From: Pseudopyrenochaeta lycopersici
Lineage: Eukaryota; Ascomycota; Dothideomycetes; Pleosporales; Pseudopyrenochaetaceae
Assembly: GCA_003313425.1 (NCBI GenBank)
Contig: NHZP01000074.1
Location: forward strand, 146,703-210,702
Length of the DNA: 64,000 nt
Reading direction: 5' to 3'
A program made the translations under genes and the position numbers. Every line of letters begins with the position of its first letter. Positions within the stretch are counted from its first letter, which is position 1. Shown piece after piece: positions 45,825-57,299 of the stretch. Below the pieces are notes generated by a model. That model was not told the DNA's origin, searched no databases, and saw only the letters and a list, made by a program, of their open reading frames with translations.

Positions 45825-46864
45825 ATGGCACCAAAAGGCGGTAGAGGCGGTGGTTCTGGAGGAGGAGGAGGAGGAGGCTCCAGCATTTCTGCATGCCCTG
45901 ACGCATTTTGGATGAGGTCTTCACAGATACGCCTCGCCAATATCGTCATCTTCTTGGCTGCCTTCTTTGGTATTGCCATTGCACTTTGTATAGCCCGTAA
46001 GAAGAACGGGGCCAATAAGAAACTACTTGGATGGCCGTATGTTACTGCTGTGGTTTTGTTCATCCTGTAAGTACCTCGATTGCTCCTATTTTAGGTTTGA
46101 GGAGCCTACTGATCCCCTTTAGGTCGTTCAGCTTGCAACTCATCCTTGCAGTCCTGGTAGAATGTGGCGCATTCAACCTCGACGCCGGCGCCGGTATAGG
46201 CATTGTTATTGACATTTCCTGGTCTCTCGGCTCCTGGCTACTCTTCTTCATCGTGGTGTATGTTTTGAACACATTGCTCCGCCAGGAGCTTGGTGGTGCC
46301 ATCGCCATATACAAGGTTATCTGTCTCGCCATCACAGGAGTTATGCTGGCCCTTGCCTGCGCAGACTCCGGTATTTCGTCCTACAATGACTGGACCATGA
46401 GTAGCGCTGGCTATGAAGCGAATGCAGAAGCGATCGAATACCCGTGGTTGCACCTTCTTTTGGCTGAATACGTCCTATTGTTGGTCGGTGTGTTGGTGTC
46501 TGGCGCCCTCTCGTTGATGACCATCTTCGCCCTGCGATCGAGGCGGCTGCCTGGAGGCGTAAGTGCTCTTCACACTTTATTCAGTCCCACACAAATGCTG
46601 ACAACCAAGTAGGGCCTCCTAATTTGGGTGACTGTCCTCATTTCCTCCATGGTGATCTGGTACATCCTCCACCTTGTCCACTACGGTTCCCTCGTTGCAA
46701 AGGATATCATGTCGCCCGATACATATCGAGCCTTACCGTTTGTCCGGAACTTCTTCCTTGCACTCAGCTTTATCATCCTGCTCTGCGTCGCTAAACATTC
46801 GGCTTGGAACAAGACCACAATAGCTACTCCCGTGGCGCAAGTATACTCACCAGTTAGAGTGTAG
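45825..46864 (+). CDS. seven-transmembrane protein of unknown function (three exons)
   Basis: Exons 45825-46066, 46123-46558 and 46613-46864 join in frame to 309 residues. The introns are short (56 and 54 nt), with GTAAGT donors, CTGAT and CTGAC branch sites and TAG acceptors. The N-terminus is a Gly-rich stretch (residues 5-18) without a signal peptide. Seven hydrophobic segments follow: about residues 38-58, 69-94, 104-129, 139-157, 178-206, 226-246 and 268-284, with small loops and a short basic C-terminus. The architecture resembles small fungal multi-spanning membrane proteins, but I do not recognise a specific family. No RIP-type stops occur although repeats lie 1-2 kb away on both sides. 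Boundaries are supported by splice signals and frame, not by transcripts. Confidence 0.8.
46067..46122 (+). other. intron 1 of the seven-helix membrane protein gene
   Basis: GTAAGT donor, CTGAT branch site and TAG acceptor. Splicing joins VVLFIL to SFSLQLI and continues the second membrane segment. Confidence 0.75.
46559..46612 (+). other. intron 2 of the seven-helix membrane protein gene
   Basis: GTAAGT donor, CTGAC branch site and TAG acceptor. Splicing is in phase 0 between PGG and GLLIWVTV. Confidence 0.75.
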
Positions 46865-47940
46865 CAGAATGCATATAACTACCGCACACCCGATAATGTC
46901 AGAGTCAGCCGCTAAATTATAATTGTACTCCGAGCCAAATTACAGCCGTCAACATGGCCTTGTTGATCTCACAACTTAGCCATGCACGATCTATCCCTCA
47001 ATCTTTGCATACTGTATTTACGCGTCTATTGGTTCTATAGTTTCACGAAGGTTATGACCGTGCATTAATTGTTTATTCGTTCGTTTATTTAGTTAGATAC
47101 CCGAATATCCATAAAGATGTTCCTACATGATGCCAGTGTTTTGCTTCTCTTTCCTGTGCCATCCAAGATGCCGACCTTCCTTGACGCAACTCAGCATCCT
47201 CCCTATCCTTGAGTAGCACCTGTCGCCACAAAGCATTCAGATTATTCACTAAATTGGCCTACCAATACATATGGAGCACCTTGAAAGCATGAGACGCAGG
47301 ACAAAGGTACCGTTTGAATTCGAGACATGGTTTGCTACCTATCCCATGTGATCAATCCATACCTTGGCTAGCACTGCCTTCCATCCCCATGTCTCCCTTT
47401 CTGAGTGGATACTGAGAGTGTGTCACCGAGTATCCCTCCATGCTCCAGATACTGACGAAATGCTGCTCTAAAAGACAATGAGTGGACCTGAACAGTGGCT
47501 ATGCACTCGGCGGTACAATGATGCTTGGACAAGCATACGCGGGTTTGTCTCGGCAGTAACGCTCTTTTCAAGAGCTTCTCGAGGTTCCTGCTGTGAGAAA
47601 AAACATAGCTGCTATAGGTAATCTCAGACGCCTTAGACACCACCGTCCGATAGTGCTTCAAAGGACACGGCTGCTACTGCATAAAAGATGCCAATTGTCT
47701 TCGGTCTTCCAGCAAGATTTCGTTACCCTCTTTGTCTTTCGGAGAAAAGCTTCTAGACAAGTCCCCACACCACCTCTTAGGCCTTGCTACACAGCCCTCT
47801 TCCCCACCCAGCTGCCACGCCTGCCAGAACCGCAGTCTTGTCCCCCGTCACAACTCCTTGGTACCACGCCGAAATGACCCCATACATACCACCTGCCCCA
47901 ACTTGTACTTTGAGCGGATGTAATAACCGCAAACCATACT
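46865..47940. other. unRIPed intergenic DNA
   Basis: Balanced composition. Open frames on both strands (for example 47368-47661 minus and 47593-47877 plus) overlap each other and lack recognisable domains or convincing splice structure, so I call no gene. Confidence 0.5.
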
Positions 47941-47948
47941 TAGGCAAA

Positions 47949-47983
47949 GTTGTACGTACAACACGTTGTACAACGCGTTGTGT
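47949..47983. repeat. clustered palindromes
   Basis: GTTGTACGTACAAC and CGTTGTACAACG, two perfect palindromes side by side at the border between host DNA and the repeat block, followed by another GTTGTACAAG. They could be subterminal sites of a transposon whose other end I did not find. Confidence 0.5.
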
Positions 47984-48130
47984 AGTATAGACCTAAATCT
48001 GTTGTACAAGAACTACATCAGAGTTGTTAAACATAAAGCATAACGCATAAAGGCTATATACTATATCTATTCTTTAGCTAATTCTGTATGCGTTATCCCC
48101 TAGTTATAGGAATAAGTAAATTGTAGGGTG

Positions 48131-48460
48131 TTCACAGGTGTTTGGGGTTTAGGTTAGGGCTAGAATTTTTGCGCCTAGGGGTAAAACCTCTTATAATTAG
48201 GGTAGCAAATAGGTATAGGTTAGGGTTGGGTTAGATTTGATTACATAAGACCCGTACTCAACCCAGCTCTATACCTAATCTTTATACGCTAGTAATAGGT
48301 ATAGGTTAAGGTTACTATAAATAGGTTAAGGTTAGGGCTAGGCCGCTAGAGTTATTAGAGTAAGGTTAGCTTAGGTCTCAGTAATTATATTTTTTATATT
48401 AGAGTTACTACTAACTAATTAGAGTTATATATTTACTATAGCTAATTATTATAGTTTAAA
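48131..48460 (-). repeat. telomere-like repeat block, reverse copy of 36170-36355
   Basis: Contains GGTTTAGGTTAGGG, GGTATAGGTTAGGGTTGGG and the segment with ACCCGTACTCAACCCAGCTC, matching the reverse complement of the block at 36170-36355. Confidence 0.8.
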
Positions 48461-48541
48461 AGTTACTATATTATTTAGGAACTATTATAAATTATAAATT
48501 ATATATTATAACTACTTAGAGAAAGCTACTCCTAGATAAAT

Positions 48542-48677
48542 CTACTACCTAAAGAAAACTACTACCTAAAGAAAACTACTACCTAAAGAAAACTACTACC
48601 TAAAGAAAACTACTACCTAAAGAAAACTACTACCTAAAGAAAACTACTACCTAAAGAAAACTACTACCTAAAGAAAA
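48542..48677 (+). repeat. 17-bp tandem repeat, eight units
   Basis: Eight perfect units of CTACTACCTAAAGAAAA, ending one base before the solo LTR. There are no spacers. Confidence 0.95.
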
Positions 48678-48678
48678 C

Positions 48679-48928
48679 TGTAATGGGCTGCGCCCTTTAA
48701 GCAGGAGAGGCTTCGCTACTATCGCACGGGGAAAGAACTCCTTAATCTCCTCTGCCCCCTTTTCTTATCAGCTCGTACAAGTTAGCAGCTAGAGGAGCAC
48801 GTTCCTCTTCACTCGTACGAACATATATATATATCCTCTAAGGATACCTGTAACCTCTTCTCTATCTTTCTCCTTCTGTAGTATAGGACAAATGCACACT
48901 CGTTAGCTAGGCCTCTTCGCCCATAACA
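48679..48928. repeat. solo LTR with AAAAC target duplication
   Basis: 250 bp, starting TGTAATGGGCTGCG and ending CCCATAACA, flanked by AAAAC (48674-48678 and 48929-48933). It contains a TATATATATA stretch near 48825 that could be the promoter. GC-rich and not RIP-altered, so recent. Confidence 0.85.
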
Positions 48929-48933
48929 AAAAC

Positions 48934-49088
48934 TAATACTTATTAAAAGAAATCTAGTAGAAACTTATTATAGTATTACCTTACTAATATAGAATTCTTA
49001 TACTAAATAGTAACTCTCTTTATATAAATTATATATATTATATAGTTTACTAAAAATTAGTATATATATAATAAAAATATTAAAGTAA
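48934..49088. other. AT-rich degraded DNA, nothing recognised
   Basis: Short TA-rich stretch between the solo LTR and the third pogo-like element. Confidence 0.6.
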
Positions 49089-49090
49089 TA

Positions 49091-50936
49091 ACGTGAGCGG
49101 TAAGCGAAACGCCTAGGTAAGCGAAACGCCCACTCTTGCCAAGACCACACCTCCTTCTACCTTTAACTGCAATGTCTTAACAACTTAATATTAAATTAGT
49201 CCCTTATAAGGATAGAATTATCTTAGCTATCTAAGCAATAAAAAAAGACGCGATATTAAGTAATTAACAAGCTGCAGCAGTCTATAACGTTCCTAGAAGG
49301 ACTCTCCGCAACTAACGTGCTAGAAAGCCTTCACGACGCAACAGCTAACCTAACTCGTTAAAGCTTAACAGGCACGAGGAAGACGCAATTATCTAATATA
49401 TAAGGAAGCTAGACGCGTAAGGATTTGCCCCTACACTATCTTATCTCCGTAAGATAGCGAATTAGTTACTAGCTACTCGTAGTAGTAGCTAGGTAGGAGA
49501 AAAATAGGCCAGAAACTTCGTCTCTCGTAAGCCTAAGATTAAATCCTAACTAAGTAGGCTACGCGACTACTAGAGAGTCCTATGCAGCAATCTAGCTATT
49601 ATTAGCCCCTAGTTTAACCTTATACGCAATATTAAAGCTAAGTACAGCGTCCTAGATAAAGATACCTATAACTTTAACAAGACTAGCTTTACTATAGGCG
49701 TAGGAGGGTCCGTTAAGGTAGTAACTACGTCTAAGAGACGTACTTAACTACTAAGGATACAACCTAGCAACCGCGAGTAAGTAATGTTAATTACTAGTAT
49801 CAACGCTATAGGCTAGACAATTCCACCCTTTATTATCTTTAAAGCTAAGAACTACGATAAGTCCTAGTTACCTAATCTATCTAAGTGCTAGCGTATAGGC
49901 CTTAGTAAGAACAGCTAGACTAACAATAAACTTAGTCTAGCCTAGCTACAGCACTTTATCTAGTATACAGCAACCTAGACAGTAGGTAGTTACTAGCTAC
50001 TAGTAATTAATAGCTATAAGAGCTATAATTTACTTACCTTCTAGGATCTATATAAGGAGAATAAGATAATTACCTTCTATATGCCTTCCTATTTATCCTA
50101 TATCCTGCAGCTGCTTAATATAGGCTGCTTTACGCTATTAAAGCAGGCATACTAGCGAGAGATTAGGGTCTTAGCAGACAGTTACATTACCTATATTAAT
50201 AAAAAAGCATTCCTAGCTTCCTTTAAGGAGGTATTTAAGACCTCGTTCTTACAGCAGAATATTCTATCTAGCTTCTAAGCAACTAGCCTAGTCCTACACA
50301 GCCTAGAGGTAGTGCTATTAAAGCTTAAGGTAAAGCCTCGCACGCTAATACTACCTCTACTAGGGCCCACCCCCTAGCACCCTAAAACACCTAGTAACGC
50401 CTAGGAGACAGAGGCTTAAACAACACTAATTATAAAGAGAATTTATAACTATAAGAGTTCCTCTCCTAATTCTATTATTAAGATAGTATTATAAGTTAAA
50501 AAGGGATTAATATTAAAGGTATACTTACACACGTTACTAGAAGCTAGAGTAGCTAGTCTTAAGCAGGTAAATAGAGCTGCTTCTAAGCAGAAAAAGCGTA
50601 AGAAAAAGCAGATCTAGCAGGGAGGGACTCTATTAAAGGAGGAGGGAGAGGACTTAATTACTTAGAGGGACGTTAATGCCTAACTTAAGGTAGAGAGGCG
50701 TGCAGAGAGGGCTTAAACAGGTACTAGTATAAGAGGTATCTAATACTATAAAACTTATAGAGAGGCAGGACATAATAAGCGCACGTGTAAGAAAGATATA
50801 GTAGAAGTAGAGGATTAATTTAAGCTACTATAAGCTATAGTAGCTTTTTATAGTATTAAGTTGTTAACGTGCAAAGTTATAAAGCTTGGTAGGGTGGGCG
50901 TTTCGCTTACCTAGGCGTTTCGCTTGCCGCTCACGT
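49091..50936 (+). mobile_element. third pogo-like transposon (RIP-inactivated)
   Basis: 1846 bp with terminal inverted repeats that begin ACGTGAGCGG and contain two copies of AAGCGAAACGCC per end. It is flanked by TA at 49089-49090 and 50937-50938. One forward transposase remnant fills the inside. Confidence 0.92.
49172..50818 (+). pseudogene. transposase remnant of the third pogo-like element
   Basis: The frame runs from ATG 49172 to TAA 50816-50818 without net indel (548 codons), with many TAG/TAA in former Gln/Trp positions. The landmarks are NFNKTSF (near 49671) for the first Asp, LLVINSYKSYN for the second and YILQLLNIGCF for the third, all with Asp replaced. The CCHC zinc knuckle near the C-terminus is degraded in its first half but keeps GHNKRTC. 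Length and order are close to the intact transposase at 2069-3766, but the sequence is a different subfamily. Confidence 0.85.
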
Positions 50937-50938
50937 TA

Positions 50939-53296
50939 GTTACTTTTAAAATAACTAATTAGAAATAACTTAACTAACTCTTAGAAAGCTTTAATTATAC
51001 TACTCTAGAAGTATAGTCTTTATTAGAACTTTTAAGCTATTTTATAAATAAAGTAACAGAATAGAAGCTTATAAATAAGTAGATTAGTAGACTTTTAGTA
51101 TCTTTTAATCTTTTAAATTACTACTACTATAAATAATTAGCTTATAACTATAATAAGAAACTATAATAACTTACTATCTAGCTTTTAGTAATACTTTTTC
51201 TTAACTATATTAGAAGTAGTTATTATTTTTTATATAAATTTACTAGCTAAACCTTTTATAGGTATATTACTACTAGTTATAGTCTTCTTAGGAGCCTTAC
51301 TACTAGTTATTAGATACTTAAGAGAAGAACTAGTTCTAGCTATTATATTTAAGTTAATAGAGAGTAGTAAATTTAATAAAGAGTAATTAATTTAATAAAG
51401 CGCAGCTAATTATAGAAGTAGAAATTTAGTATAAATAAGTAGAGAACGAAAGTAGAAATTAAGCTTATTAGACTAATATATTACTTTTAGTAAAAGTAAA
51501 TATAAGAGTAAGTTAATATGGCTAGTAAATAAGCTCTCTTAGTATATAGCGTAGTAATACTATAATAAATTTTTATCATAAACTATAAGATAGTAGAACT
51601 TAAGATAAGCTTTTAATTAATTCTATTTTTATAGTAATCTAACTTTTTTTAGAAGTTATATATAAGTAGGTACCTATTCTACTTACTAGCGCAGCGTATA
51701 GGCTACCTATATAGCTTACTATTTACTCTTACTTTTACTTTACTATATAATATCTTAAAGGCTTTCTTTATTACTTTTATATCTATATTATTAGATACTA
51801 AACTACTTACTACTTAATTATTATATATATTTATTATAATTCCTGTATAATAGCTTCTACACCTATTAAATAGGAGCTAATTAAAGATACTAACTATCTA
51901 GATAGTCTTAAGCGTCTACTTCTAAATATTTAGTATAATGTACTAGTTAGATTTAATAGTAATAAATAAGAGAAGCTTATAGTAGTATTTATCTTAGTTT
52001 ATTATTATAGTATATATATACTAATTAAAATAAGGGTTTACTTCTAAAGAGTAGGAGGTTAACTATATTATCTTTATATATAGCTAGATTAGTTCTTATA
52101 AAGGTTACTCTACTAATCTATTAGTACTACTTAAAAGTAAACTAAGTAATAATACTTATATAATTTAGTAGAGAAATTAAGCTACTCTTTATAATATAGA
52201 GACTAAAGCTATTAAAAGTACTAATACTTTAGATTATCTTACTAAAAGCTGGCTTAAGAACAGGCTAAAGAAAAAGGCTAAATATATATTTTTACTTAAA
52301 AGTATAAAGAAATAATATCTTAATAAAGAGATAGAGACACTTTATAACTAGTACTTTAAAGATTAAAAGAGTAGTAAGTTATAATAGTTATTTATTATAT
52401 ATTTTTACTTATAGTTTTTAAGTAAATAGCTAGAATCTTAGCTTAGTTAAGTATACTTAAAATAAGAGAAGCTAAATTATAAAGTTTCTTTTTAAGAGTA
52501 CTAAAAAGCTTTAAAGAAGATCTCTACTACTACTTAATACTCTTTAAGTATATAAAAGCTAGGCTATAGAATTATATAAGTTTTTAAAATTAGTAGTATC
52601 TTAGAAAAGATTATATATAAAACTTATTAAGATAGCTTAGTAAAGCTTAATAGTAATACCTGTAAAAGTAAAAAGGCTAAAGCTAAATAGTAAGAGTGTA
52701 TAAAAGACTTACTATAAAAGAGTTAGTAGTAGTAGCTAATAATAAGTAGTAGTAAGTTTTATTATATTATTTTATAGTAGTTATATACTAATTATACTAA
52801 ATAATGTAAGCTTACGCCTATCTTTAATACTATATCTAGTAAAAAAGATATCTTACTTATAAGTAGTATACTATATATTATAAGTAATAATAGTAATAAA
52901 TATAAAGTAGAAGTTAACTATAACTCTAAAATTAATACTGTATATAATAAAGATAAAAATAAGTATAAGATTAGTAGTAAAAAACCTACTAGTAATTAGT
53001 CTAATAAGATAGATTTCTAAAGCTTCCCTAATCTAGAAGTTAAGGAAGAAAAATACGAGACTAGTTAAGGGTATATATTAGCCTAGTTTAGGTCGTAGTA
53101 ATTATTATAGCTAATAACCTCTTAGTATCTCTGTCCCTTAGCCCCTAGCCTTTATATTTAATAAGAGAAGTATATAAATAAAGTACAAAATATAAATAAT
53201 TATACTAAAATAAATAAATTCCTAAGCTATATTAAAATATTATTACTTATACACTCTATTAGAGTATCCTAAGTCCCATACTATACTTAGTAACTA
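50939..53296. other. RIP-degraded repeat DNA, unassigned
   Basis: TA-rich and without open frames. A forward coding remnant rich in Lys and Ser can be followed at about 52240-53050, but no motif allowed a family assignment. Confidence 0.5.
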
Positions 53297-53780
53297 TGTA
53301 ACGTATAGTTTCAGGTAATAGTACTTACCTCACACCACAGATAATAGCGAAGAGATAGTTCTATATTACTGTAACTTAGGTATAAGAGAGAATAATACTT
53401 ATTATCCCTACTCTACGCAGTTAGCGTAGGTTTTAAGTAGGTCTATTATATTACGCGCTAGACCTTAAAAAGGCCTAGGGTAATAATACTATAATACTAA
53501 GATTTACATTTATAATACTTTATTATAAAGCTTTCTCTTTTAGCTAGTATCTTAATAGTATTAATAGCTTTAATAAAAACCTAAAACTATATAAGAAAAT
53601 AGGGAAAGAGTATCTATATATATATGTTTTAATTACGTATCTTTAACGCGTTCTATACGCGGTATTATTATATATTATAAGCGCCCTATATTTATACTTC
53701 TACCTCTAGTAAAGTTAAAGTAATTAAGACTTTTATTCTTTAGTAATAAGGTATAGACTTACTTTATAATAGTAGAGTTT
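53297..53780 (-). mobile_element. 3' end fragment of a family C gypsy element (231-bp LTR plus internal part)
   Basis: 53297-53527 is the 231-bp LTR, and 53528-53780 matches 15411-15665, the internal 3' end of gypsy C. The similarity stops at about 53780, so the copy is truncated. Confidence 0.75.
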
Positions 53781-54202
53781 TCTAGTATTATTATAATATT
53801 ATACTACTTTTTTACTTTATTATAATAATACTATTAAATTATATACGTAACGTATATAACTTACTTAATACTATAGTTAATTATTCTAATTTAAAATATA
53901 TTAAGAAGTTATACTTTTATAGTACTAGACTGTACGCGTAAAGTAATAGTAATAAGTATATAGATTATAACGCGACAGTTATAACGTACCTGCGCTGCGC
54001 GCAGAATATCGCTGAGTAGAAAAAGAACTATAATACCCTAGATTATAAGCGCTATAACTATTATATTTATAGTAATTATAGTACCTATACTCCTGTAAGT
54101 TCTCTCTATAGCCTGCTTTAGGCGCGCTGTTACTAATAGATATAGGTCCCTTATAAGCGAAACGCTCGCTTAAATTACCTATACGTTCTCTATAATTAAT
54201 AT
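53781..54202. other. degraded DNA before element B2
   Basis: No gene. It contains AAGCGAAACGCTCGCTT near 54167, which resembles the inner part of the third pogo-like element's inverted repeat. A minus-strand open frame here (53979-54215) has low-complexity Tyr/Ser content and no supporting feature. Confidence 0.5.
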
Positions 54203-54451
54203 TGTGCCGATGCACTTAGTAACGTAGTTACCGAGGGCATCTTAGCTAGGATTAGGTAGGCTTGGCTGGGAAATCCGGGTATAAAGGTAGATAGATAGGA
54301 CCTCCTTAGGAGGCATCGAATCTACTAAGTATCGCCTACGCTGTACTGTTAAGTCCTGCTTTAACAGAGTCTCGATTATTCAATTCACCGTTACCTATCC
54401 ACCCTTGTCTACCTCGTTACCTGTCCCCGCACCTTACCATCTCAACTAACA
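54203..54451 (+). repeat. 5' LTR of element B2
   Basis: About 249 bp from TGTGCCGATGCAC to CAACTAACA, with a TATAAA-like box (GGTATAAAGG near 54278) and higher GC than the interior. The end is set by the CA terminus and is approximate. Confidence 0.65.
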
Positions 54452-54939
54452 CGAGATGCTCAGTTGCTTCTACTGCGCGCAAGGCTACTATTAAAAGGGA
54501 GAAGTTGGCTAAGGCCTCTGTTCCTGCACAAATTAGTAAAGCCTAAGAGGCTAAATTTTATTAACTTCTTAGTGCAACCTTAAGATCCCCTAAGCTGCTG
54601 CTATTAGAAAATAACAGAAAGAGGTAAAAACGACCCTAAGACTAATCTAGATAGGTAATTTTTAAGCTTTAAGTAAGGCTTACTAGTAGCCTTTTATTTA
54701 AGATACGTATAATAGTATGTATAAAAAGGGTATATAGTTAGTTATTAGTTATTAGCTAGTTATTAGTAATTAAGTAAGTAAGAAATTAGTTATTAGACAG
54801 GAACTAACAAAGGATTAAAGCTGTTAAGTTTAAGTTTAAGGTATTAAGTATTAAGGAGAAAAACGCTAAGTCCTATAGATAATTAATTAAATAAAATATA
54901 AAACATAAAACACCTAGTAAACTAAGAATCTAAGTTTAA

Positions 54940-57000
54940 ATGTTAACTAGCAAGTTAACCTACGAGGAATTTCTATCTAAACTTAGTTACTACAGAGAAA
55001 CTCTATAAATAGCTATTAAGATATTAGACGAGGAGGAGCACTCGCTAGCTACCTTTACGCCTACGCCTAAGCGAGCTAGCAATAATAAGACAAAAGATAT
55101 TAAGACCCTAAGTTAAACGAGAAAAGAATAGATAATAGACATGCTAACTGCCCTAAATATAAGCAGGAGAAACGTATTACTACTTATAAGGCACGGCACT
55201 AGCCTAGTGTTTAACAGAACTAACGCAACTAAGTTCCTTAAGAGCTATAATCGCCGCGCAGAAAACAGAGGTCTTAATTAAGAGGAGAGACTCTACGTAC
55301 TTCCTAACTTCTGTAATAATAAATATAGTAACTTTATTAAAAGATTCCTTAAGTTTAAAGGGAGAGATTAGGAAGGCCTTTAAGAGCTTATTAAGGAATA
55401 CTAGAAAGATAAGGATAAAAGTACTAAAATAAGAATACGTGCGTACTTTAAGGATTATATTACTTAATTAGTGCTGCAGTTCTCTAGCTTACCTAGCTAT
55501 TACGCTAACTTCCTTATTTATACAGAAGCCTGTATTAAGTTAGGAAATATATCTAAGAAAGAAAAAGGCTACTTATTCTACTAAGGCCTGCCTACTAAGG
55601 ATAGAAAAGACGTACTTATTAGGATGCCTAACAGCCTAGAAGAATAGTAGTTAGAAACCTACTATATAGAAAGCATCTATAAGTTTATAAGGAAGATATA
55701 CTAGTAAAAGGAGGAATTAAAGGAGGTAGCTGCTATAGAATAATAACTACTTAGTTAATATAACACTATCTTACGCAAAACCTCCTCCTTAGCTTTAGAA
55801 GAGGCAAGAAAGGTAGTTAAAAAGAAGAAAGAGCTTTAACTACTTAAAGTTAATAACAAAGTAATAGATCTTATATAAGCCTTTAAAGACGTTAGAATTA
55901 ATATTACTAAGTTAACTAAGGTTATAAACTAAAATAAAGCTATTACAAAAGCCCTCTAGTCTCCCGCAAATTACGCATACTTCCTTAATTATATAGTATA
56001 ATAATAAGTACTATTATAACTACGCTAATAGATATATTATAATTAAAATAATAGAAGTTATATAACTAATATACCTCTAAATATTAATTAGAGATAAGGC
56101 TCTACGTAAGTATAAGGGCGAGAACAACGCCTTACATATAATATATATAGCTTAGCAGCTTATCTAGTTTAAGATTATAATATATACTGCGAGCTTATCT
56201 TATTAGGCTAGGTATCTACTTTCTTTATAAAGGAAGATAACCGCAGGATCTATTATTTTAGACTATTATATAAAAAGCTTAGAGAAATTACTAGGTCTAT
56301 TCTACTAAGCTTTTAGCTTAACTAGCTAAAAAAGAAGGTTACAGAATTCTTTAAAGTACCTAAGGATGTACTAGACTAGCTAGCTTTAGTAGTAAGACTA
56401 GATATGTTTAGAGGAATAGACTTACGCGCAGAGGTAAGGAACTTAGGATAAAGTTAATAATAAGAGAACTTAGCAGCTAACAGCGTTATAGAAATCCTAG
56501 GCGCAGGAACTAAGATAGATATAGAAGATAAGTTTTATAACTTCTAGGAAAATTATATGCTTAACTAGTAATATTATAGCTTAGTTATAAGCCTTAATTA
56601 TATAGATAGTAATAATATTATTATAGGGGCGTTTCCTAAGGACCTTCTAGAAACTATAGAAGTCTGTGCAGCTAGTTAAAAAGTAATACTAAGTAAAGAT
56701 AAAACTCTAGAATAAGTTTGCTAAGGCAAGGTATAAAAGCCTGCGCAGCTATAAAAGATTTTAGCTAGATAACTACTAGGAAACTAAAATAAAGAGCTAA
56801 GCTAATTTATAGAGAAAGAGCTAACTACTTTAGCTACGCCTACTTTAAGATAAAGATACGAGGGCGATAAGATTATGCATAATATAGGATCTGCAGGCGT
56901 GCCTATTATAACGCTGTATAGAGGAGTAATAATTACTGCTAAGCTGCTACCCTATTAGATACTAGATTACTTTAAGCTACTTATTAATTATGTGTTTTAA
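54940..57000 (+). pseudogene. element B2 gag remnant
   Basis: It starts at ATG 54940 with MLTSKLTYEEFLSKL and continues with an acidic then basic stretch (TPTPKRASNNK). A block near 55200 (FNRTNATKFLKSYNRR) parallels FLFTGKDITKFLDNFNR in B1. Former Gln codons are TAA/TAG. It would have encoded the capsid protein. Confidence 0.6.
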
Positions 57001-57230
57001 AGTAAAGAAAAGAAAGTTTAATTCTAAGAGACTTATAATAAAGAATAAAGCCTAGAAATCTACTAACTATCTAGGATTATATTAGCTATCTTAAAGTAAG
57101 AAGTATAAGGATTAACTATAGGAGACTTACTTAGGCAGAATAATATTAAAGGCTAGGTTAGAAAGCTCCTTTAGGAAGAAGAAGGAACTAAGAAACGTTC
57201 TATAGAAGTAAACGCGATAGTTTTAGTAAG

Positions 57231-57294
57231 CTAGCTAATTAGGAGCTGCCCTAGGTGCGCTAAGCTTAACCTAGGAAGCTCTGTAATTAGCTAG
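57231..57294. repeat. hairpin repeat, copy C (gag-pol region of B2)
   Basis: The arms CTAGCTAATTA and TAATTAGCTAG pair perfectly. Inside, GAGCT/AGCTC and CCTAGGT/ACCTAGG pair as well. The position relative to the RT motifs matches copy A in B1. Confidence 0.7.
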
Positions 57295-57299
57295 AACTA

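Noticed and set aside
45821..46063. Minus-strand open frame with a poly-Pro tail
   Set aside because: Antisense of the Gly-rich first exon of the membrane-protein gene.
47368..47990. Overlapping open frames on both strands
   Set aside because: They overlap each other and show no domains or convincing exon structure; chance frames in unRIPed DNA.
53979..54215. 78-codon minus-strand open frame rich in Tyr and Ser
   Set aside because: It overlaps the start of the B2 LTR, is low in complexity and has no supporting feature.
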